Positions 56,848 through 64,000 of a stretch of DNA of 64,000 nt are shown piece by piece (within the stretch, counting starts at the first letter, position 1; each line of letters begins with the position of its first letter). This DNA is from Bacillota bacterium (GTDB lineage Bacteria > Bacillota > Clostridia > Acetivibrionales > JANLFN01). The stretch lies in contig JAEWTV010000093.1 of assembly GCA_023397675.1 (NCBI GenBank), positions 83,821-147,820 on the forward strand. The letters run 5' to 3'. The notes under the pieces were generated by a model, which was not told where the DNA came from, did not search any database, and saw only the letters and a program-made list of their open reading frames with translations. Made by a program: the position numbers and the translations under genes.

Positions 56848-58731
56848 ATGGATTATTTTGCAGGAGAATATGATGTAGCGGTTGTTGGTGCTGGACATGC
56901 CGGCTGTGAAGCTGCGCTTGCAAGTGCAAGGCTTGGTCTAAGGACAATAGTATTTGCCATAAATCTGGATAGTATAGCAAATATGCCGTGTAACCCAAGT
57001 GTGGGCGGAACGGCCAAGGGACAGCTTGTTCGAGAAATAGACGCACTTGGCGGAGAAATGGGTAAAAATACAGATAAGACTTTTATACAGTCAAAAATAT
57101 TAAACTCGGCAAAAGGTCCTGCAGTTTTTTCACTTCGAGCACAGGTTGACCGAAGGCGGTATCAGATAGAAATGAAGCATACCATGGAAAAGCAGGAAAA
57201 TCTGGACATAAGGCAGGCTGAAATAACCGAGATTCTTACCGAAGAAGCCGATGGCAAAAAGAAAATAACGGGTATAAAAACTCATACGGATGCAATTTAC
57301 AAGTGCAAGGCTGTTGTACTCACTACAGGTACCTATTTAAAAGGAAAAATAATTATAGGGGATATAAGCTACAGCGGTGGTCCTGATGGTTTATTCCCTG
57401 CAAATAGGCTTTCCGAAAGCCTTATTAACAATGGGGTTGAGCTTTTTCGTTTCAAGACCGGCACACCAGCAAGGCTTAACAGGCGTAGTATAGATTTTTC
57501 AAAGATGGAGGAGCAGCCAGGTGATGAAAGAATTGTTCCGTTTTCTTTTGAGGTTGAAGAAATAAATAAGGAGCAGGTTTCCTGTTGGCTTACACATACA
57601 ACGGACGAAACGCATAAGGTAATAAAGGACAACCTTCATCGTTCACCGCTTTATTCAGGTAATATCAAAGGTGTTGGACCGCGTTACTGTCCATCAATTG
57701 AGGATAAGATAGTCAGGTTTGCGGATAAAGAATCCCATCAGATTTTCGTTGAGCCTATGGGCCTTGAAACTGAGGAAATGTACCTTCAGGGAATGTCAAG
57801 CAGCCTTCCCGAGGATGTACAGATTCAAATGATGCGTACGCTTCCAGGTCTTGAAAACGTCTCAGTTATGAGAAGCGCATACGCTATTGAATATGATTGT
57901 ATTAACCCTATACAGCTAAAGCAGTCACTGGAGTTAAGAAACATTGACGGTCTGTTTTCAGGCGGACAGATAAACGGTAGTTCAGGCTACGAGGAAGCGG
58001 CTGCACAAGGTTTGATCGCCGGAATCAATGCAGCATTGAAGGTTATAGGAAAAGAGCCGTTGATTTTGGATAGGTCGCAAGCATACATAGGCGTTCTGGT
58101 GGATGACCTTGTTACAAAAGGGACTAAGGAACCCTACAGAATGATGACCTCAAGAGCAGAATACCGGCTGCTGTTAAGGCAAGATAATGCCGATCTGAGG
58201 CTTACACCGATAGGTTATTCAATAGGTCTTATAAATGAAGAACGCTATAAAATGTTCGAAAATAAAAAGAAACTAATTGAAGATGAAATAGCAAGGCTTG
58301 AAAAAACAGTTGTTCCGCCAAGCGAAGAAGTTAATGGCTTCCTTGAAAGCAAGGGCAGTTCTAAAATTATAAGCGGAGTTAAGCTTGCGGAGCTATTGAG
58401 AAGGCCTGAAATATTGTATGAGGATATGGCTGTGATTGACCCTGAAAGACCTGTATTGAGCCATGCAGTCAGAGAGCAGGTTGAAATTTCGGTGAAGTAC
58501 GAGGGATATATAAAAAGGCAGATGCAGCAGGTAGAGCAGTTTAAAAAGCTGGAAAACAGGAAGCTACCTGAGAATATAGACTACAGTGAAGTTTACGGAC
58601 TTAGCAATGAAGCCAGGCAGAAGCTTAATTTGATGAAGCCGGAATCGGTAGGACAAGCTTCACGAATATCCGGTGTATCTCCGGCTGATATTTCGGTGCT
58701 GCTTATTTATTTGGAACAGAGGAAAAGATAG
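56848..58731 (+). CDS. mnmG: tRNA uridine modification enzyme MnmG (GidA)
   Basis: 627 residues from ATG 56848 (AAGGTGG 5 bases upstream; the GTG at 56839 is part of the ribosome site). FAD-binding VVGAGHAGCEAALASARLG, the GidA signatures CNPSVGGTAKGQLVREIDALGG (split here by family convention) and GLFSGGQINGSSGYEEAAAQG. Partner of MnmE. Confidence 0.97.
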   Translation: MDYFAGEYDVAVVGAGHAGCEAALASARLGLRTIVFAINLDSIANMPCNPSVGGTAKGQLVREIDALGGEMGKNTDKTFIQSKILNSAKGPAVFSLRAQVDRRRYQIEMKHTMEKQENLDIRQAEITEILTEEADGKKKITGIKTHTDAIYKCKAVVLTTGTYLKGKIIIGDISYSGGPDGLFPANRLSESLINNGVELFRFKTGTPARLNRRSIDFSKMEEQPGDERIVPFSFEVEEINKEQVSCWLTHTTDETHKVIKDNLHRSPLYSGNIKGVGPRYCPSIEDKIVRFADKESHQIFVEPMGLETEEMYLQGMSSSLPEDVQIQMMRTLPGLENVSVMRSAYAIEYDCINPIQLKQSLELRNIDGLFSGGQINGSSGYEEAAAQGLIAGINAALKVIGKEPLILDRSQAYIGVLVDDLVTKGTKEPYRMMTSRAEYRLLLRQDNADLRLTPIGYSIGLINEERYKMFENKKKLIEDEIARLEKTVVPPSEEVNGFLESKGSSKIISGVKLAELLRRPEILYEDMAVIDPERPVLSHAVREQVEISVKYEGYIKRQMQQVEQFKKLENRKLPENIDYSEVYGLSNEARQKLNLMKPESVGQASRISGVSPADISVLLIYLEQRKR

Positions 58732-58935
58732 TGTACAGTTTACAATGTACAGTTTACAGTAAAAAGATAAAAGCAAAAACAAGTTGACAGTTAAAATCTA
58801 CCCCTTAATGAAAAGATAACAAAAAGTATATAAGTAAGCCGAAATTATTTTAGTATATTATAAATTGAATGGTTGCTTTGTAGTTGTAGAGATGGGTTTA
58901 ACTGTCATCTGTCAACTGTCAATTGCCAACTGGTT
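58731..58935. repeat. short repeats in the mnmG-rsmG gap
   Basis: Begins with GTGTACAGTTTACAATGTAC, the same word as after mnmE, then at 58910-58935 a run of CTGTCAA-like words. Nothing else supported in this 219-base gap. Confidence 0.7.
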
Positions 58936-58950
58936 AATTGGAGGTGACAT

Positions 58951-59676
58951 ATGGAAGACAGGGCGGGTTTGATTGAGATTCTAAAAGAAGGTTCAAGTCA
59001 GTATGGTGTAGAGCTTTCTGATATTCAGGCTGATAATTTCATTAAATACATGGAGCTGTTGAAGGATTGGAATACAAGAATCAACCTGACAGCAATTGAG
59101 GAAGACAAGGACATAATAATCAAGCACTTCGTGGATTCTTTAAGCATTGCACCTTACTTCAAACAAGGCGGTTTAAGCATTATAGATGTAGGCACAGGTG
59201 CAGGCTTTCCGGGAATACCCTTGAAAATTGCCATTGATAATTTAAAAGTAACCCTGCTGGATTCGCTGGACAAAAGAATTAAATTCTTAAATGAGGTTAT
59301 TTCCTCTGCACAACTAAATGATATAAATGCAATACATGGCAGGGCTGAAGACTTCGGAACTAATCCCGGATACCGAGAAAAGTTTGATATATCTACTGCA
59401 AGGGCTGTTGCTGCACTTCCGGTACTCCTTGAATATTGCCTTCCATTTGTTAAGATTGGCGGAACCTTTATTGCAATGAAAGGGAATAATATAGAGGAGC
59501 TTAAAGATTCGAAGAAAGCTTTGAGTATTTTAGGCGGAGAAATAGATGAGGTTAAGGAAATTACACTTCCTTTTGGAGAAATGAAAAGAAATATTATTAC
59601 CGTAAGAAAGTTACGACAAACTCCGACAAAATATCCTAGAAAAGCGGGCAAACCGTCAAAAGAACCATTGCTTTAA
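58951..59676 (+). CDS. rsmG: 16S rRNA (guanine527-N7)-methyltransferase RsmG (GidB)
   Basis: 241 residues. SAM-binding IDVGTGAGFPGIPLKI (about 72-87), preceded by WNTRINLTAIEEDKDIIIKH, and STARAVAALPVLLEY downstream. Methylates G527 of 16S rRNA. GGAGGTGA ribosome site. Next to mnmG as usual. Confidence 0.95.
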   Translation: MEDRAGLIEILKEGSSQYGVELSDIQADNFIKYMELLKDWNTRINLTAIEEDKDIIIKHFVDSLSIAPYFKQGGLSIIDVGTGAGFPGIPLKIAIDNLKVTLLDSLDKRIKFLNEVISSAQLNDINAIHGRAEDFGTNPGYREKFDISTARAVAALPVLLEYCLPFVKIGGTFIAMKGNNIEELKDSKKALSILGGEIDEVKEITLPFGEMKRNIITVRKLRQTPTKYPRKAGKPSKEPLL

Positions 59677-59797
59677 GCCCTGAAATGTAGTAATATAGCG
59701 TATTTGGACGAAATGTTATTAAAGGGAAAAAAAGGAATAGGGATAACTCCGGCGAATATATCTTCCTGTGATTAAAAAGATAAAAGGATGGTGCCGG

Positions 59798-60640
59798 ATG
59801 TTAGATAGTAAATTGCAGGTTCATAAGCAGGAAAAAAAAGATGATTTAAAAAATATTTCTTACATCAACATTGATCATATCAGGCCTAACCCTTACCAGC
59901 CGAGAAAACAATTCAATGTTTCGGCACTCGAGGATTTATGTGAATCTATAAAACAATATGGTGTTATCCAGCCTATAAGTGTTAGAAAGCTGTCTGCAAA
60001 TTCATTTGAACTGGTTGCAGGAGAAAGAAGACTTAGAGCTGCTGAAATGGCAGGCTTGAGGGAAATTCCTGCAATTATAGTCACAGTTACTGATAATGAC
60101 TCGGCAGTTATGGCTCTTATCGAAAATCTTCAAAGAGAAGACCTTACCTTCATGGAAGAAGCAGAGGGCTATAACAACCTTCTTATTGAACACGGTCTTA
60201 CCCAGGAAGAACTGGCACAGAAAATTGGAAAGAGCCAGTCTACAATTGCCAATAAAATAAGGCTTTTAAAACTCCCACCTCTGGTTAAAAAAATAATAGC
60301 TGATAATAATCTCACAGAAAGACATGCAAGAGCATTGCTTAAACTTCACGATGAGCAACTGCAGCTCAGGGTGCTGAAGCGAGTATGTGAGAGAGGTTTA
60401 AATGTCAAGAAAACAGAGGAGCTTGTTGAAAGAGCAATTGAAAAGTATACAAGGGAAGTAAGAGAAGGTGGCGGAGAAAAGAAGGTAACAAGAGCCGTTA
60501 AGGATATAAGAATTTTTGTTAATACAGTAAGACAAGCCATAGATATGATGAAAAAAGCCGGGGTTAACGCTAAAGCAGCTCAAATTGACAGGGGAGAGTA
60601 CGTAGAGTTTATTGTAAGAATCCCGAAAAAAATAAGCTAG
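59798..60640 (+). CDS. noc: ParB-family nucleoid occlusion protein Noc
   Basis: 280 residues from ATG 59798 (AAAGGA about 10 bases upstream). ParB-type CTP-binding motifs AGERRLRAAEMAG and IENLQREDLTFMEEAEGY, and a helix-turn-helix TQEELAQKIGKSQSTIANKIR. The place after rsmG, without a parA, indicates Noc rather than a second ParB. Noc binds its own sites and blocks division over the chromosome. A GTG 30 bases upstream would add MIKKIKGWCR, a basic amphipathic stretch of the kind Noc uses to reach the membrane. Confidence 0.85.
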   Translation: MLDSKLQVHKQEKKDDLKNISYINIDHIRPNPYQPRKQFNVSALEDLCESIKQYGVIQPISVRKLSANSFELVAGERRLRAAEMAGLREIPAIIVTVTDNDSAVMALIENLQREDLTFMEEAEGYNNLLIEHGLTQEELAQKIGKSQSTIANKIRLLKLPPLVKKIIADNNLTERHARALLKLHDEQLQLRVLKRVCERGLNVKKTEELVERAIEKYTREVREGGGEKKVTRAVKDIRIFVNTVRQAIDMMKKAGVNAKAAQIDRGEYVEFIVRIPKKIS

Positions 60641-60659
60641 GCGGTTAAAAGGCGGCAAA

Positions 60660-60752
60660 ATGTATAAAGTCCTGATATCTATAGATAAAGACAGGTTTCA
60701 GGGTACAAAGATAATAGGGCAGTGGCAAGCCGAAAGAATGCGGAGTAAATAG
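60660..60752 (+). CDS. candidate 30-residue miniprotein after noc
   Basis: ATG preceded by AAAAGGCGG with a 4-base gap; 19 bases after the noc stop. The product MYKVLISIDKDRFQGTKIIG continues for ten polar residues. Its stop codon lies in the loop of the terminator hairpin. No family recognised; it could be translated or could be only part of the noc 3' UTR. Confidence 0.3.
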   Translation: MYKVLISIDKDRFQGTKIIGQWQAERMRSK

Positions 60753-60767
60753 GCTCCGTATTTTTTT
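60739..60767 (+). terminator. terminator after noc
   Basis: CGGAG / CTCCG extended by T-A and G-T pairs, 8-base loop, then seven Ts. Confidence 0.85.
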
Positions 60768-60986
60768 GTGGAAATATTCCTTAAGGTTTTAAATGGGAAT
60801 TCTATAATATGATTAGTATAGTTACATCAATATTATTAGTAATTAGGGTTTTTACAAAAAAGTGGACATGCTTTGAAAAGTTTATTAAAATAAGTAATAG
60901 GTGTTTAAGCATTTTTGGATAAACAACCAGCTTTTCCACTTTGGTGGAGCAAGCTATTAGAAGGAAAAAGAGAGGTAGACCAGATA

Positions 60987-63521
60987 ATGGCAGATGAGAA
61001 CCAGATTAAAGAACAAAAGGTCATTCCAGTAGACATTGAAACTGAAATGAAAAAATCTTTTATAGATTATGCAATGAGCGTTATAGTTGACCGTGCACTT
61101 CCTGATGTTAGGGATGGTTTGAAACCGGTTCACAGAAGGATTCTTTATGCAATGTACAGCTTGGGATTTACACCTGAAAAGGCGTATAGAAAATGTGCAA
61201 CTACCGTCGGAGAAGTACTCGGTAAATTCCATCCTCATGGAGATGCAGCAGTTTATGAAAGTCTTGTAAGAATGGCACAGGACTTTTCATTAAGGTATAT
61301 GCTTGTTGACGGCCATGGAAACTTTGGTTCTGTTGACGGAGATCCACCAGCTGCCATGAGGTATACAGAGTCCAGGCTTGCCAAAATATCCATGGAAATG
61401 ATAAGTGATATCAACAAAGATACTGTTGATTTCAAACCAAATTTTGATGAGCATGAAATGGAACCTGTTGTACTTCCTTCAAGATTTCCGAACCTTCTTG
61501 TAAACGGTTCTTCAGGCATAGCTGTCGGAATGGCTACGAATATACCTCCGCATAATATGGGGGAAGTAATTGATGGCATAACACTTATAATTGACAATCC
61601 CGATGTAACTATGGATGAGCTTAATAAAGTAATAAAAGGACCTGATTTCCCTACTGCAGGTATAATTGTGGGCAAGTCAGGTATAAAGGAAGCTTATAGG
61701 ACAGGTAAAGGAAGAGTTGTAATAAGAGCTAAGGCTGAAATTGAAAGCATGAGCAACACCAGACAGAGGATTGTTGTTACAGAGCTTCCATACCAGGTTA
61801 ATAAAGCAAGGCTTCTTGAGAAGATAGCACAACTTGTTAAGGATAAGAGAATAGAAGGAATCTCCGATCTGCGTGATGAATCCGACAGAACTGGTATGAG
61901 AATGGTAATAGAGCTTAAAAGAGATGCGAACGCAAATGTTGTATTAAATCAGCTCTATAAGAACACTCAGCTTCAGGAAACCTTCTGTGTTAATATGCTT
62001 GCAATTGTTCAGACAGAAGATAAGAAGTACGAACCAAAAGTAATTAATTTAAGACAAGCGATAGATTATTATATAAAGCATCAGGAAGAGGTTATTGTCA
62101 GAAGAACAAAATTTGAGCTTGATAAGGCAGAAGCCCGTGCTCATATTTTAGAAGGTTTGAAAATAGCAATTGATAATCTCGATGAAGTAATTAGAATAAT
62201 CAGAACCTCAAAAACTGAGCCTATTGCAAAAGAAGCATTGTCAGAGCGTTTCGGGTTTAGTGAGAAGCAGGCTCAGGCCATTGTCGATATGAGACTTGGT
62301 AGGCTTACGGGTTTGGAAAGAGAAAAATTAGAAGCCGAATATAATGAACTTCTTAAGAAGATTCAATATTTTAAAGAAGTTCTTGCTGATGAAAGCCTTG
62401 TACTTAAAATAGTAAAGGATGAGCTTCATGAAATAAAGATGAAGTATGGCGATGAAAGAAGAACAGTAATAACTGCAGATGAAGATGATATTGATATAGA
62501 AGATTTAATCCAGGAAGGAAAAACTGTTATTACCCTTACCCACTTCGGTTATGTTAAGAGGCTTCCAGCTGACACTTACAAGAGCCAGAAGCGCGGTGGT
62601 AAAGGTATAACCGGGTTAAGCACGAGGGAGGAGGACTTTGTTGAAAACCTCTTTGTAACCTCGACGCATGACTTCATACTGTTCTTTACCAGTAAGGGGC
62701 GTGTTTATAGGCTTAAAGCTTATGAAATACCTGAGTCGGGAAGGCAGGCCAAGGGTACTGCGATTGTAAATCTGCTTCAGCTTGATGCCGAAGAAAAGGT
62801 TACAGCTGTTATCCCTGTCTCAGAGTACAATGAAGGCATGTATATGACGATGGTTACCAAAAACGGTGTCGTCAAGAAAACCGACCTTATGGAATATAAC
62901 AATATAAGAAAAGGCGGACTTACAGCCGTATCACTCAGAGAAAATGATGAGTTGATTGATGTAAGACTCTCTGATGGCTCAAGAAACATTATACTGGTAA
63001 CCAAAAACGGTATGTCCATAAGATTTAAGGAAACTGATGTACGCCCATTGGGCAGGGTATCTCAGGGTGTCATGGGTATAAGGCTTGATGAAGGTGACAG
63101 TGTTATAGGAATGGCAACCTTTAAGGAAGGAAATCCTACAATGCTTGTAGTAACCGAAAATGGTTTTGGTAAGAGGACTGAACTTGAAGAATATAAAGTT
63201 CAAACAAGAGGCGGTAAAGGGATACTTACCTACAAGGTTACTGAAAAGACTGGGAAAATTGCTGGAGTAAGGCTTGTTGATGAAACTGATGACCTTATGC
63301 TTATAAGCTCCGACGGAACTATAATAAGAATGAAGGTAAGCGATATAAGCATTTTGGGCAGGGCAACACAGGGTGTAACACTTATGAGAACAAGCGAAGG
63401 CAATACGGTTGTTGGAGTCGCAAGAATTGTAAATGATGATGAAGATGAAGATGATCAGGATAATAATGAAGAAGATCAGACTTCGAAAGACTCTGACAAC
63501 AGTGACATAGATAATGAGTAA
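60987..63521 (+). CDS. gyrA: DNA gyrase subunit A
   Basis: 844 residues from ATG 60987, with AGAGG about 11 bases upstream; no better start is supported. Winged-helix with catalytic Tyr in AAMRYTESRLAK, quinolone region GKFHPHGDAAVYESLVRMAQ, and a six-bladed C-terminal pinwheel containing the GyrA box QKRGGKG plus a later QTRGGKG. The acidic tail (DDEDEDDQDNNEED) is typical. Upstream, TATAAT at 60803-60808 is a possible -10. GyrB is encoded on the far side of oriC. Confidence 0.97.
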   Translation: MADENQIKEQKVIPVDIETEMKKSFIDYAMSVIVDRALPDVRDGLKPVHRRILYAMYSLGFTPEKAYRKCATTVGEVLGKFHPHGDAAVYESLVRMAQDFSLRYMLVDGHGNFGSVDGDPPAAMRYTESRLAKISMEMISDINKDTVDFKPNFDEHEMEPVVLPSRFPNLLVNGSSGIAVGMATNIPPHNMGEVIDGITLIIDNPDVTMDELNKVIKGPDFPTAGIIVGKSGIKEAYRTGKGRVVIRAKAEIESMSNTRQRIVVTELPYQVNKARLLEKIAQLVKDKRIEGISDLRDESDRTGMRMVIELKRDANANVVLNQLYKNTQLQETFCVNMLAIVQTEDKKYEPKVINLRQAIDYYIKHQEEVIVRRTKFELDKAEARAHILEGLKIAIDNLDEVIRIIRTSKTEPIAKEALSERFGFSEKQAQAIVDMRLGRLTGLEREKLEAEYNELLKKIQYFKEVLADESLVLKIVKDELHEIKMKYGDERRTVITADEDDIDIEDLIQEGKTVITLTHFGYVKRLPADTYKSQKRGGKGITGLSTREEDFVENLFVTSTHDFILFFTSKGRVYRLKAYEIPESGRQAKGTAIVNLLQLDAEEKVTAVIPVSEYNEGMYMTMVTKNGVVKKTDLMEYNNIRKGGLTAVSLRENDELIDVRLSDGSRNIILVTKNGMSIRFKETDVRPLGRVSQGVMGIRLDEGDSVIGMATFKEGNPTMLVVTENGFGKRTELEEYKVQTRGGKGILTYKVTEKTGKIAGVRLVDETDDLMLISSDGTIIRMKVSDISILGRATQGVTLMRTSEGNTVVGVARIVNDDEDEDDQDNNEEDQTSKDSDNSDIDNE

Positions 63522-63553
63522 AAAATAGATTATATATCCTCATACTTTTAACG

Positions 63554-63582
63554 GAAGCAGCCATTAAGGCTGCTTCTTTTGT
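63554..63582 (+). terminator. terminator after gyrA
   Basis: Perfect stem GAAGCAGCC / GGCTGCTTC, loop ATTAA, then TTTTGTT. Confidence 0.92.
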
Positions 63583-63853
63583 TGGTTCAAGCATTGAAAT
63601 ATCTTATGTTCTTTAATTACTTCTATATTAATATAAAAAAGGAATTCTTATAAAACATAATTGATGTATAGTATTATCGAATATATAAGACAATAATGTA
63701 GTATAAAACAGATTATTCTATATAAATTAATTTCATTGATGTATATGGAGTTTTCATCAGGTTGAATGCATTATGTTTAGGTGTTATAGTAATTAAGCTG
63801 TCTCGCGGCGCTGAAAGCAAGCGCTACACTGAAAAAGAAATTAAAAAAAAGTG

Positions 63854-63882
63854 TTGACAGTAAACAAGCTTCATGTTAATAT
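63854..63882 (+). promoter_or_regulatory. strong promoter, probably of an rRNA operon
   Basis: -35 TTGACA (63854-63859), 17 bases, -10 TAATAT (63877-63882). Downstream come a GCCGCTC-ACG-GAGCGG hairpin (63889 on) and the phrase ACATTGAAAATTAGATAGGG, typical of clostridial pre-16S leaders. gyrA followed by an rRNA operon is a known Firmicute arrangement. The 16S gene itself is not within the window. 63583-63850 shows no gene. Confidence 0.65.
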
Positions 63883-64000
63883 ATAAAAGCCGCTCACGGA
63901 GCGGACAAAAGCGGACATTGAAAATTAGATAGGGTAAAACGATAAGGAACTCGTAAATTTTAATGAGTAAACTTGTAATAATACTACAAGCCAGAGTAAG

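Noticed and set aside
60641..60767. Possible riboswitch before gyrA
   Set aside because: No match to the conserved cores I know (c-di-GMP, SAM, purine, fluoride). The hairpin with seven Ts is explained as the noc terminator.
1..64000. CRISPR arrays and insertion sequences with transposase genes
   Set aside because: No regularly spaced direct repeats of 25-40 bases and no transposase-like protein were found in the window.

Overview
The window is the replication-origin region of a low-GC, spore-forming, anaerobic Firmicute of the clostridial class. Three things suggest a mesophilic cellulolytic clostridium such as Ruminiclostridium. The oriC genes are Firmicute-type (dnaA, dnaN, yaaA, recF, remB, gyrB; rpmH, rnpA, yidD, yidC, jag, mnmE, mnmG, rsmG, noc). 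Spore germination genes are present (sleB, ypeB). A secreted metalloprotease carries a type I dockerin, the hallmark of cellulosome-forming species. The genus is inference; the oriC layout is read directly.

Layout: 1-11.4 kb holds a plus-strand run: the end of an AAA ATPase, PspA, a membrane coiled-coil protein, a FapA-like DUF342 protein, a multi-GAF protein, acpS, a YhaO/YhaN (SbcD/SbcC-like) nuclease pair and an NlpC/P60 lipoprotein. 11.4-16 kb holds a glycolipid glycosyltransferase, sleB-ypeB and small membrane or stress genes. 16-22.5 kb is gltB-gltD behind a 290-nt leader with an apparent transcription attenuator. 22.8-31.6 kb is mixed: pssA, membrane proteins, an M28 peptidase behind two large hairpins, lrgAB, the dockerin metalloprotease and a RelE/YefM-type toxin-antitoxin pair. 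31.67-35.63 kb is an AT-rich 3.87-kb insertion in the 3' end of a tRNA-Ser(GCU) gene, flanked by 97-bp direct repeats. It carries an XRE repressor, an ImmA/IrrE protease, DinD and two unknown genes, but no integrase. 35.9-36.15 kb is a 210-bp nested palindrome with 19-bp perfect ends. 36-40 kb holds a MocR regulator, a related aminotransferase and two GNAT acetyltransferases.

40.4-64 kb is the origin region proper. Transcription diverges at about 51.8-52.3 kb, between dnaA (leftward) and rpmH (rightward), with DnaA boxes on both sides of dnaA. The left arm carries dnaA, dnaN, yaaA, recF, remB, gyrB, then parA-parB with two perfect parS sites, a DUF4446 gene and serS. The right arm carries rpmH through noc, then gyrA and the promoter/leader of what is probably an rRNA operon. 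gyrA and gyrB are therefore split between the two replichores.

The most interesting items are the integrase-less tRNA-Ser element with its own operator set, the probable attenuator in front of gltB, a run of palindromes next to parS, other multi-hairpin intergenic regions, an apparent ATT start codon on sleB, and an RNase P RNA-like sequence at the rnpA ribosome binding site.
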